From an uncultured Eubacterium sp. (lineage in GTDB: Bacteria > Bacillota > Clostridia > Lachnospirales > Lachnospiraceae): DNA of 64,000 bases. This document shows, piece after piece, positions 28,909-35,616 of the stretch (positions are counted from its first letter, which is position 1; the number at the start of each line of letters is the position of its first letter). The notes under the pieces were generated by a model. It was not told the DNA's origin and ran no database searches. It saw nothing but the letters and a program-made list of their open reading frames with translations. The translations under genes were made by a program, and so were the position numbers. The stretch lies in NCBI RefSeq assembly GCF_937958975.1, contig NZ_CALGRE010000045.1:62001-126000 (forward strand), written 5' to 3'.

Positions 28909-29103
28909 TAACTTTCTCATACTTTAACATACTTATATATTTTTTAACAACTTTAATAAATTAGTAATTTTATTAACATAATAAATATAAAGTATTTATA
29001 GACATCATTTTCACTAAACATGGTGAAAAAACTCTCTTTTTCTTAGATAAAAAAATATTGATTTATTTGGATAAAAGTGGTAAGGTAGTGGATAATTAAA
29101 AAA

Positions 29104-29125
29104 GTTTGTTATATTTTTAACAAAC
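29104..29125 (+). promoter_or_regulatory. Hairpin in the hppA leader next to the ribosome site
   Basis: GTTTGTTA-TATTTT-TAACAAAC can form an 8-bp stem ending 11 bases before the AAAGGAGGA site of hppA. It could be an operator or a leader structure that affects translation; neither is proven. Confidence 0.4.
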
Positions 29126-29150
29126 ATTGTTTGGCAAAGGAGGATTTATT

Positions 29151-31199
29151 ATGGAGAATCTGATTTATTTAGCTCCGGCTGCAGGTGTTATCGCAGTTAT
29201 ATTTGCATTGATTAAGACTATGCAGATTAGCAGGAGTGATGCTGGAAATGAAAAAATGAAAGAAATTTCAAGTGCCATTGCAGAAGGTGCAAGAGCCTTT
29301 TTATTTTCAGAATATAAAATATTAATTATATTCGTTGCTATTTTATTTATTATATTGGGAGTTGGAATTGACTGGCTCACAGCGGTATGTTTTATTGTGG
29401 GTGCAGTTCTATCCACTTTGGCAGGATATGTAGGAATGAATGTAGCAACAAAAGCAAATGTCCGCACTGCAAATGCTGCAAAAGAAAGTGGAATGAATAA
29501 GGCATTATCTATTGCATTTTCCGGCGGTGCAGTTATGGGACTTTGTGTTGTTGGCTTTGGAATTTTAGGACTGAGTGTAATTCTCATTATAGTCATGCAT
29601 ACTACGGGATTTACAAATGAGGCAGTTAGTATTCTGACAGGATTTAGTTTAGGAGCATCATCTATTGCACTTTTTGCAAGAGTTGGTGGTGGTATTTATA
29701 CAAAGGCGGCAGATGTGGGCGCTGACCTGGTGGGAAAAGTAGAAGCAGGTATCCCTGAAGATGACCCAAGAAATCCGGCTGTAATTGCTGACAATGTCGG
29801 TGATAACGTTGGTGATGTAGCAGGTATGGGCGCAGATTTATTCGAGAGTTATGTGGGCGCAATTGTTTCTGTAATAACTTTAGCGGTGGCATCTGTTGTG
29901 GCCGGAAAAGATAGGTTTGGAACAGAGCATATCGTATTTCCTATTGTAATTGCTGCTATCGGTGTCTTAGCATCTGTTGTGGCTACCTTTTTTGTAAGGG
30001 GAAAGAATGATTCAGACCCGCAAAAAGCGTTAAACTTTGGAGAATATGGCGCGACGGCAATAGAAATTATTGCTTCTGCTATTTTGAGTTATACATTTTT
30101 TGGAAACTTTAAAGCATTTCTTGCAATTCTTGCAGGTTTAGTTGTCGGAACTGCCATTGGAAAAGTTACGGAAATTTATACATCAGAAAAATATAAAAGT
30201 GTAAAACAAATTGCTGACAGTTCGCAGACCGGTTCGGCTACAAACATAATTAGCGGACTTTCTGTCGGAATGAAATCTACAGCGATTCCAATTTTATTTA
30301 TTGTTGCCGGAGTTCTCGTGTCATATGCTTTCTTTGGTATGTATGGTATTGCACTTGCAGCAGTTGGAATGCTTTCTACTACAGGTATGACTATTGCAGT
30401 AGATGCTTATGGACCAATTGCAGATAATGCGGGTGGTATTGCAGAAATGTCAGGATTAGATGAGAGTGTAAGAGATATTACTGATAAATTGGATGCCGTT
30501 GGAAATACAACAGCGGCGATAGGAAAAGGGTTTGCGATTGGCTCAGCGGCGCTTACGGCATTATCACTGTTTGTTTCTTATGCAGAAGTCGCAGGGCTTG
30601 GAAGTATTAATATTCTCTCGGCAACTGTTGTAGTTGGATTGCTGATAGGCGGAATGCTTCCATTTATGTTTTCGGCTCTTACAATGAGTTCCGTCGGTAA
30701 GGCAGCAAATAAGATGATAGAGGAAGTACGACGTCAGTTTAAGGCAGATAAAGGGATTCTTGCCGGAACTTCAAAACCGGATTATAAATCCTGTGTAGGA
30801 ATATCAACGCAGGCAGCTCTCCATGAGATGATTCTGCCGGGAGTAATGGCTGTGGTAACGCCGCTGTTAGTCGGATATTTACTAGGTGCAGCCGCACTTG
30901 GAGGAATGCTTTGCGGAGCATTGGTCTGCGGTGTTATGATGGCAATATTTATGGCAAATTCCGGTGGTGCATGGGATAATGCGAAAAAGTTTATAGAAGG
31001 TGGATTTGCAGGTGGAAAGGGAAGTGAAGCTCACAAGGCGGCAGTTGTCGGTGATACGGTGGGAGACCCATTTAAAGATACATCGGGACCATCTATCAAT
31101 ATCTTAATAAAATTAATGACAATCGTTTCCCTGGTATTTGCAATGACATTTCCGGTACAGGGATATTTAACACAGTTATATCATTATCTTTTTAAATAA
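29151..31199 (+). CDS. hppA: Membrane-bound K+-dependent pyrophosphatase (Na+ or H+ pumping)
   Basis: A 682-residue integral membrane pyrophosphatase, about 15-16 spans. The catalytic block EDDPRNPAVIADNVGDNVGD is intact. GNTTAAIGKGFAIGSAAL carries Ala where K+-independent enzymes have Lys (NTTKA), so the enzyme should need K+; many K+-dependent members pump Na+. It hydrolyses pyrophosphate to drive ion export. AAAGGAGGA at 29137-29145 sets the start at 29151, eight codons inside the longest open frame. Its own terminator follows. Confidence 0.93.
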   Translation: MENLIYLAPAAGVIAVIFALIKTMQISRSDAGNEKMKEISSAIAEGARAFLFSEYKILIIFVAILFIILGVGIDWLTAVCFIVGAVLSTLAGYVGMNVATKANVRTANAAKESGMNKALSIAFSGGAVMGLCVVGFGILGLSVILIIVMHTTGFTNEAVSILTGFSLGASSIALFARVGGGIYTKAADVGADLVGKVEAGIPEDDPRNPAVIADNVGDNVGDVAGMGADLFESYVGAIVSVITLAVASVVAGKDRFGTEHIVFPIVIAAIGVLASVVATFFVRGKNDSDPQKALNFGEYGATAIEIIASAILSYTFFGNFKAFLAILAGLVVGTAIGKVTEIYTSEKYKSVKQIADSSQTGSATNIISGLSVGMKSTAIPILFIVAGVLVSYAFFGMYGIALAAVGMLSTTGMTIAVDAYGPIADNAGGIAEMSGLDESVRDITDKLDAVGNTTAAIGKGFAIGSAALTALSLFVSYAEVAGLGSINILSATVVVGLLIGGMLPFMFSALTMSSVGKAANKMIEEVRRQFKADKGILAGTSKPDYKSCVGISTQAALHEMILPGVMAVVTPLLVGYLLGAAALGGMLCGALVCGVMMAIFMANSGGAWDNAKKFIEGGFAGGKGSEAHKAAVVGDTVGDPFKDTSGPSINILIKLMTIVSLVFAMTFPVQGYLTQLYHYLFK

Positions 31200-31210
31200 A
31201 AAGCTGTAAT

Positions 31211-31258
31211 AATCGGTCAGAAAAGCGTTTCATAAAATACTTTTCTGACCGATTTTAA
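31211..31258 (+). terminator. Rho-independent terminator of hppA
   Basis: AATCGGTCAGAAAAG pairs with CTTTTCTGACCGATT around a 14-base loop, followed by TTTTAAT. It starts 12 bases after the hppA stop. Confidence 0.85.
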
Positions 31259-31372
31259 TATATAGGAAATACTTCAAGTAAAAAGGTTATCTAAAATTCC
31301 TTAATGCATATATTTATAAAAAAGCGAAAGTTGTAGATTGTTTTTGAATTTTTGAAAAGATAGGTATAGAGT

Positions 31373-32113
31373 ATGGAAATATATGTAGTAAAACAGGGGG
31401 ATAATGTTGATGATATTGCTCTACAGTATGGAGTGAGTGTTGAATCGATAATATATGATAACCAACTGGTGTATCCGTATCGATTGGCAATCGGGCAGGC
31501 ATTACTGATAGATACAGGTGGAATGAGAGAGGATAGAAGGACAGCGGTAATAAGAGGGTTTGCATACCCGTTTATCAGCAGGTATGTACTGGAGCAAAGT
31601 CTGCCTTCCATGTCGGAACTTGCAGTCTTTTCTTATGGATTTACCCGGGAGGGTGAAATTATTTACCCACCCTTGGATGATACCTTTATGATTGATGCGG
31701 CATATGCTTTTAACGCGGAGCCTATTTTAACTTTAACCCCTTTAGATGCATCAGGGAGATTTAGCAATGAATTAATTTCTGCCGTTATCAATAATCAACA
31801 GGCAGTGGATACACTGATAAATAATCTGATACAGGTTATGACAGAGAAAAGATTTCTCGGAATCGATATTGATTTTGAGTATATTAAGGCGGAAGATAGA
31901 GAGACATTTGTACAGTTTGTTGCACAGGTTACGGAACGCATGAATCAGCAGGGATTTTCGGTCTCAGTCGATTTGGCGCCAAAGACCAGTGCGGACCAGC
32001 CCGGATTATTGTATGAAGGGAAAAATTATAGGGCAATCGGTGAAATTGCAAATAGTGTTTTGGTAATGACTTATGAGTGGGGATATACCTATGGACCACC
32101 TATGTATTATTAG
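31373..32113 (+). pseudogene. LysM-GH18 spore-lytic glycosidase (SleL/YaaH-like), 5' part, interrupted
   Basis: The first 244 residues of a SleL/YaaH-like enzyme, ending in two foreign residues and a stop supplied by the inserted element. Residues 1-46 are one LysM peptidoglycan-binding domain (VVKQGDNVDDIALQYGVSVE). The GH18 barrel follows from about residue 58 and includes the catalytic FLGIDIDFEYI (DxDxE). The barrel's second half lies at 35145-35555. Joining 32104 to 35145 restores 380 residues through YGPPM-AVAPINK, a conserved passage of this family. Such enzymes cleave cortex peptidoglycan in germination. As it stands the product should be inactive; it is called interrupted, not dead. 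Confidence 0.9.
32095..32104 (+). repeat. Left core attachment site of the skin-like element
   Basis: ACCACCTATG occurs here and again at 35135-35144. It lies within codons Gly-Pro-Pro-Met of the GH18 gene, and the flanks differ (G before and T after here; C before and G after at the right copy), so exactly 10 bp are shared. This is the crossover region expected for a serine recombinase. Confidence 0.85.
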
Positions 32114-33563
32114 ATATACTAGGATTGATAAAGTAAAAGTCTAAAGTTTCAGTAGCTTTGTTATACACAATCCTGTTACAGATGCTCCTGATGGCTCCTG
32201 ACTTAATATTTTCGGGAATGCTTTTATCTGCCAAAAGAGCAGAGACAGCATTGAACTCTGTACTGTTTTTTGTGCAAGTTTTATATTCCGTTGTCTTTAA
32301 GTTTTCTAATTTTTTAACAAGGTTCAAACGTTCTCTGTTTAACAGTTCTTTATTATATTGATAATCTTCTAATGAATCTATTCCATTAATGTATGCAAGA
32401 TGGACACGTTCCTGTTTCACATTTATAAGACGCATAGAATTTTCTATAGTTTCCGATTCGGTAATGTGAGAATGGATAGAAACTGTGTGGTACAAATCGG
32501 TTGCAATAACAGGGCGGAGGGCTTCATAAACAGCCTGCTCGATTTTGGGAACAATGATACCGTTGCTGCAGCTGCATTGACCACGGCCATATCTTGTACA
32601 TCTAAAATATGCTGTCTTATTTTTTCCTTTAGAGGCATATCCCATAGAACCGCCACATGAGGAACATTTTAGTAAACCGGATAGCCAGTGTTTACGTTTT
32701 TCGGTATATGTTTTGCCGGCAGTACCAGGGTTAGTATAAAATTTGATTTTATTTTGGCAAATCTCAAATGTCTGTTTTTCAATAATGGGAGAATGTTTTC
32801 CATTTACGAGAATAAAGTCGTTATTAATATGTCTTCCGGCACCATTCGAGGGTTGGTAATTCCAGCGTATTTTTCCGATATAAAATGGATTTTGTAACAG
32901 ATAGCGCAAGGTTTTTGCACTCCATGTGTTTCCTGCGCCCGTTTTGATATTAGCAGAGTTCAGATAACGGGCAATAGAAGAAAATCCCATGTTTTCATAA
33001 GCAAAATTGTTATAAATGGTTTTTACAACAGAGGCCTGCTGGACATTAATTTCAGGTATGCCGTTTTTTCCTCTTGTGTAACCGTAGGGCAGTTTTGACA
33101 TATATCCTCCGCTCATTGCCTTTTGTGTCATGCCACGTCGAACTTCGCCTGCAAGGTTAATAGAATAGTATTCATCCATCCATTCAAAAATACGTTCTAC
33201 AAGCTCACCGATAAAACCTTCAGGAATCGGCTCAGAAATACTGACAACATCAACGTCAATCTTTTTTAGTATTCGTTTATAAACAATAGATTCTTCCTGA
33301 TTTCTTGCAAAACGACTGAATTTCCAGACAAGTATTACATCAATAGGATGAGATTTTTCTTTACATTTAGCAATCATATCCAGAAAGCGAGGGCGTTTCT
33401 CCGCCTGTTTTCCACTAATACCGATTTCTGTATAAACATCATCAGGGGATATTAGAATATTGTTTTTTTGAGCATATTCATAGATTAATCTTTTTTGTGC
33501 ATCAGGTGAATATTCATCCTGTTTGTCAGTCGATACACGAATATATGCAGCACCTTTTAACAT
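32100..33563 (-). CDS. Large serine recombinase (SpoIVCA/skin type)
   Basis: A 487-residue site-specific recombinase. The resolvase domain (about residues 4-150) has the nucleophile Ser11 in AAYIRVSTDKQ and the arginine-rich VWKFSRFARN. The PF07508 recombinase domain follows (about 165-265, LPYGYTRGKNGIPEI), then a zinc-ribbon (about 285-340, LLKCSSCGGSMGYASKGK and FRCTRYGRGQCSCS) and a C-terminal helical region. GGGAGG precedes the ATG. The stop codon TAG falls inside the left core site and would be kept in the excised circle. It is the obvious enzyme for excising 32105-35144. Confidence 0.93.
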   Translation of the reverse strand: MLKGAAYIRVSTDKQDEYSPDAQKRLIYEYAQKNNILISPDDVYTEIGISGKQAEKRPRFLDMIAKCKEKSHPIDVILVWKFSRFARNQEESIVYKRILKKIDVDVVSISEPIPEGFIGELVERIFEWMDEYYSINLAGEVRRGMTQKAMSGGYMSKLPYGYTRGKNGIPEINVQQASVVKTIYNNFAYENMGFSSIARYLNSANIKTGAGNTWSAKTLRYLLQNPFYIGKIRWNYQPSNGAGRHINNDFILVNGKHSPIIEKQTFEICQNKIKFYTNPGTAGKTYTEKRKHWLSGLLKCSSCGGSMGYASKGKNKTAYFRCTRYGRGQCSCSNGIIVPKIEQAVYEALRPVIATDLYHTVSIHSHITESETIENSMRLINVKQERVHLAYINGIDSLEDYQYNKELLNRERLNLVKKLENLKTTEYKTCTKNSTEFNAVSALLADKSIPENIKSGAIRSICNRIVYNKATETLDFYFINPSISNNT

Positions 33564-33641
33564 AGCATTCCTCCCTTCTGTATTTTATGAAATGGAAAAG
33601 TAAAAAAGACATATAGGAGTGTTTAAAAGCGGAGAATGCCC

Positions 33642-33670
33642 TTGAATTATAAATGAAAATTTTATATAAT
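33642..33670 (+). promoter_or_regulatory. SigA promoter of antisense RNA 1
   Basis: TTGAAT (33642-33647), a 17-bp spacer and perfect TATAAT (33665-33670). The transcript would begin near 33677 and run toward the 3' end of the toxin gene on the other strand. The second module has the same arrangement. Confidence 0.75.
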
Positions 33671-33676
33671 AAATTT

Positions 33677-33774
33677 AACAAGAGAACCGAAAGCTAGATA
33701 TGACCTAACTGTCGGTGGTGTTAATTACTACAAAGTAGTGCCTTATCCTACCAAGACGAGGGCACTACTTTTTG
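33677..33774 (+). ncRNA. Antisense RNA (antitoxin) of type I module 1
   Basis: About 98 nt predicted from the promoter at 33642-33670 to a terminator with stem AAAGTAGTGCC / GGCACTACTTT (33732-33742 with 33761-33771) and a T run. It overlaps the stop codon and 3' region of the toxin gene on the opposite strand, the geometry of RatA with TxpA. The 5' segment TTAACAAGAGAACCGAAAGC is shared with module 2. Confidence 0.7.
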
Positions 33775-33851
33775 CGTGTCATGTTTAAAACAAGAGTGAC
33801 AACAGCGCAAAGCATTATTACAAAAGTAAATAAATCACTAAATGTAATCAT
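33765..33851 (-). CDS. Holin-like type I toxin peptide, module 1
   Basis: A 28-residue peptide with one hydrophobic span (FTFVIMLCAVVTLVL), an acidic residue near the N-terminus and a basic end TRKK, matching the Firmicutes holin-like toxin pattern (TxpA/Hol_Tox type). GGGAG at 33865-33861 lies 9 bases before this ATG; an ATG at 33857 would add two residues but is too close to it. The second module encodes a close relative. Expression should harm the membrane unless the antisense RNA is present; that is by analogy. Confidence 0.75.
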   Translation of the reverse strand: MITFSDLFTFVIMLCAVVTLVLNMTRKK

Positions 33852-33973
33852 AAGCATCAGCTCCCTTCATATGTATTTCCGGCAGCTAAGCAAATCGCCC
33901 CTTCGGTTCCCCGGGTAAGTTTACTATATTATCATGAATAAAATTTATAATAAGTCAGTATTTCCTTTTATTA

Positions 33974-34002
33974 TTGCAATTAATAAAAGAATTATATATA
34001 AT
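33974..34002 (+). promoter_or_regulatory. SigA promoter of antisense RNA 2
   Basis: TTGCAA (33974-33979), a 17-bp spacer and perfect TATAAT (33997-34002), giving a start near 34009. It is the counterpart of the promoter at 33642-33670. Confidence 0.75.
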
Positions 34003-34008
34003 AGATTT

Positions 34009-34105
34009 AACAAGAGAACCGAAAGCTAGGTGTTAGCTAGCTTCTGGTTTGTAAAGAACTACAAAGTAGCACCTTTGTTTACCAGACGGAGGGTGCTACT
34101 TTTTG
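34009..34105 (+). ncRNA. Antisense RNA (antitoxin) of type I module 2
   Basis: About 97 nt predicted. It has an internal hairpin GAAAGCTAG / CTAGCTTC (34021-34044) and a terminator with stem AAAGTAGCACC / GGTGCTACTTT (34063-34073 with 34092-34102) and a T run. It overlaps the toxin gene's stop codon on the other strand. The loop-proximal sequences differ from module 1, so each antitoxin may be specific for its own toxin. Confidence 0.7.
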
Positions 34106-34182
34106 TTTGTAAAGTGTAAAACAAGAGTAACAATAGCACAGAGCATGAGTATAAATGTAAAAAGCTCATTATATGTAACCAT
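34096..34182 (-). CDS. Holin-like type I toxin peptide, module 2
   Basis: A 28-residue peptide, VTYNELFTFILMLCAIVTL followed by a short end with TNKK. It shares the TF-LFTF-hydrophobic-TLVL plan of module 1. GGAG at 34194-34191 lies 8 bases before this ATG (34182); an ATG at 34188 is also in frame but too close to the site. The leader carries GGGAACCGAAGGGG, nearly the same as in module 1, so the two modules arose by duplication. Confidence 0.75.
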   Translation of the reverse strand: MVTYNELFTFILMLCAIVTLVLHFTNKK

Positions 34183-34406
34183 TGGCATCACTCCTTTCAT
34201 TAAAATTCAGAAGTCAGCCAGTGTCCCCTTCGGTTCCCTTGGTAGATTTATTATATTGATTTTATGGGATTAGTATAAGTATATTAATATTAATAAATAT
34301 ATTCTAAAACACACATGATAAAAAATCAAGTAATGAAATTATTTATATTTTTAATAAAAATGTTTATTATAGTGCATAAAATGTACAAAACGCTAAGAGG
34401 CAGGTC

Positions 34407-34547
34407 ATGCATTATATTTATCATATAAATGAAGAGGAAAGGGAGCTGACAGAAGACGAATGGAATCAGTTAGCCGAGGTATTTTTTGAGTCTGCGGGAT
34501 ATGAAAACTCCAGGCAAGAGAAAGGTTCTTCTGAAAAAAGAAAATAA
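34407..34547 (+). CDS. Small acidic protein of the skin-like element (46 aa), unknown function
   Basis: MHYIYHINEEERELTEDEW begins a 46-residue acidic, Glu-rich peptide that ends in a basic tail (EKRK). AGAGG lies 6 bases before the ATG. It is the only protein gene of the element on the + strand and is followed by two hairpins. No family is recognised. A recombination directionality factor is one possibility, since such factors are small and unconserved, but there is no direct evidence. Confidence 0.5.
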   Translation: MHYIYHINEEERELTEDEWNQLAEVFFESAGYENSRQEKGSSEKRK

Positions 34548-34550
34548 ATA

Positions 34551-34586
34551 GAATCCCCCTGCCTACATTTGCAAGCAGGGGGATTC
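34551..34586. repeat. Strong GC-rich hairpin inside the element
   Basis: GAATCCCCCTGC pairs perfectly with GCAGGGGGATTC (12 bp) around a 12-base loop. No T run follows, so it is not a classical terminator by itself. It stands directly before a second hairpin and after the 46-aa gene. Confidence 0.7.
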
Positions 34587-34630
34587 AAAGACTTTAGGGG
34601 ATAGTGAGTTTAAAGTCTTTCTATATTTGT
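34587..34630 (+). terminator. Probable terminator after the 46-aa gene
   Basis: AAAGACTTTA (34587-34596) pairs with TAAAGTCTTT (34611-34620), followed by a pyrimidine- and T-rich stretch. It lies between the 46-aa gene and the convergent Spo0A-like gene. Confidence 0.6.
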
Positions 34631-34647
34631 TTATGTAATAGTTTTAG

Positions 34648-34992
34648 TTATTCATCACAAGAATTTAATATATATTGAGAAATTGCATCAATAAAAAATG
34701 CATTTTTTGGTCTTTCAGTCAGTTCCCTACCACAAACTTCATTGAGTAATCTTCTATTTCCTGATTTCCAGATGGTATCAATTATTGTTCTGATATTTCG
34801 TTCCACGTTACTTACATTAACCTGATATTCTATGGCTATTTCTGTATAAAGCCCCTTGCAGATATAAGTAATAAGCTCTGGGTTTTGTATTGTTTTGTCA
34901 ATACCATATACAGTATATTTAAAGCCCGAATAAGAACCGTCCACACCTAGTTTTCTTAACAGTTGTGTGGTCGGTTTCATATATTTTTTCAT
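34648..34992 (-). CDS. Stand-alone Spo0A C-terminal DNA-binding domain protein
   Basis: A 114-residue protein matching only the effector domain of Spo0A (PF08769 type); the phosphoreceiver domain is absent. Matching landmarks are GFKYTVYGIDKTIQNPELIT, then KGLYTEIAIEYQVNVSNVER, IWKSGNRRLLNEVCG and ERPKNAFFIDAISQYI. The recognition helix VERNIR (63-68) keeps the Glu, Arg and Arg that contact the 0A box in B. subtilis Spo0A. GGGGTG precedes the ATG, which overlaps the stop of a 7-codon leader frame. Lacking a receiver, it should act without phosphorylation. It may control excision or the host sporulation programme. Confidence 0.85.
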   Translation of the reverse strand: MKKYMKPTTQLLRKLGVDGSYSGFKYTVYGIDKTIQNPELITYICKGLYTEIAIEYQVNVSNVERNIRTIIDTIWKSGNRRLLNEVCGRELTERPKNAFFIDAISQYILNSCDE

Positions 34993-35012
34993 ATTTTCAC
35001 CCCATTCTTCAT
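34989..35012 (-). CDS. Possible 7-codon leader frame coupled to the Spo0A-like gene
   Basis: Minus-strand frame MKNGVKI starts at 35012, preceded by a strong AAGGGGGA (35029-35022), and its TGA overlaps the ATG of the Spo0A-like gene as ATGA. The Spo0A-like gene's own GGGGTG site lies within it. This layout suggests translational coupling. It is very short and could be chance. Confidence 0.35.
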   Translation of the reverse strand: MKNGVKI

Positions 35013-35034
35013 AATTTCTCGTCCCCCTTAAAGT

Positions 35035-35063
35035 AATTTAAAGAAATATAAGGTAAAAATCAA
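35035..35063 (-). promoter_or_regulatory. Candidate SigA promoter of the Spo0A-like gene
   Basis: On the minus strand: TTGATT (35063-35058), 17-bp spacer, TAAATT (35040-35035). A start near 35028 would leave a short leader. The 0A box at 35082-35088 lies about 19 bp upstream of the -35, a plausible activator position. Confidence 0.45.
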
Positions 35064-35073
35064 CAATTATTTG

Positions 35074-35100
35074 TTACAAATTTCGACACGGTTTTACAAA
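35074..35100 (-). promoter_or_regulatory. 0A box flanked by direct repeats, upstream of the Spo0A-like gene
   Basis: The minus strand has the perfect 7-mer TGTCGAA (35088-35082), flanked on both sides by TTTGTAA (35100-35094 and 35080-35074). Spo0A binds TGTCGAA. The site is intergenic, oriented with the gene, and sits inside the element, so the gene may answer to host Spo0A, to itself, or to both. Confidence 0.6.
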
Positions 35101-35134
35101 GGAAGGAGAAAAGGTATATATAATGGAGCATTGC

Positions 35135-35144
35135 ACCACCTATG
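35135..35144 (+). repeat. Right core attachment site of the skin-like element
   Basis: Second copy of ACCACCTATG. The next base starts codon GCA of the continuing GH18 frame (AVAPINK). A TAA at 35121 closes this frame upstream, so the 3' fragment has no start other than the core's own ATG. Confidence 0.85.
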
Positions 35145-35555
35145 GCAGTGGCTCCGATTAACAAGGTGCGTCAGGTGTTGGATTATGCGATTACTGAAAT
35201 TGCCCCTGAAAAAATTAATATGGGAATCCCTAATTACGGATATGATTGGCCGCTTCCCTATGAGAGAGGTGTAACCCGGGCAAAAACAATTGGAAATGTT
35301 GAGGCTGTACAGCTTGCAATTCAAAATGGGTCTGAAATTTTCTTTGATGAAACAGCACAGTCACCATATTTTCGTTATATACAGGATGGAGTTGAACATG
35401 AAGTGTGGTTTGAAGACCCAAGAAGTATTCAGGCAAAAATGGAGTTGGTATATGAATATGGATTGAGGGGGATATCATATTGGCAGATTATGCAGTTGTT
35501 TCGGTCGAATTGGATTCAGGTAGATTATAACTTTTATGTTGTAAAAACAGAATAA
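35145..35555 (+). pseudogene. LysM-GH18 spore-lytic glycosidase (SleL/YaaH-like), 3' part
   Basis: The C-terminal 136 residues of the GH18 barrel, beginning AVAPINKVRQVLDYA. They include MGIPNYGYDWPLPY and the final-strand GISYWQIMQLF, whose Trp lines the substrate pocket. It is in frame with 31373-32104 across the excision point. No ribosome site serves it, so it is probably silent until the element leaves. No sign of decay (stops, shifts) is seen in either half, which suggests the restored gene is under selection. Confidence 0.9.
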
Positions 35556-35616
35556 AAGTAGACTTTTTGCATATGGGTCATATATATAAATTAAGCAAAA
35601 GAAGGTTATATGAATT

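Larger units (their letters stand above)
28804..29150. other. 347-bp AT-rich divergent control region between lrp-like gene and hppA
   Basis: No gene is visible. On the minus side lie a promoter (28879-28908) and the palindrome GTAAATAATTTAC. Toward hppA there is a perfect 8-bp inverted repeat, GTTTGTTA / TAACAAAC at 29104-29125, just upstream of the AAAGGAGGA ribosome site. A weak TTGATT-17-TAAGGT lies near 29058-29086 as a possible hppA promoter. Confidence 0.6.
32105..35144. mobile_element. 3,040-bp skin-like intervening element in a GH18 spore-lytic gene
   Basis: The element is bounded by the direct repeat ACCACCTATG. Its content in order is: serine recombinase (-), two toxin (-)/antisense RNA (+) modules, a 46-aa protein (+), two hairpins, a Spo0A C-terminal-domain protein (-) and a promoter region with a 0A box. 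It has no capsid, transposase or replication genes. Precise removal restores the host reading frame, the hallmark of elements such as the B. subtilis skin in sigK. Excision during sporulation is inferred from the host gene type and the Spo0A-like gene. Confidence 0.88.

Noticed and set aside
33581..33589. CATAAAATA on the minus strand before the recombinase gene, matching the SigK -10 pattern
   Set aside because: No matching -35 lies at 16-17 bp, and transcription would begin inside the ribosome site, so it cannot serve the recombinase start properly.
34551..34586. Hairpin as an end of an IS200/IS605-type element
   Set aside because: No transposase and no second end; it lies within the recombinase element and is better seen as a transcription structure.
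31373..35555. Split GH18 gene as an ordinary decayed pseudogene
   Set aside because: Both halves are clean and rejoin exactly at a repeat beside a serine recombinase gene, which decay would not produce.
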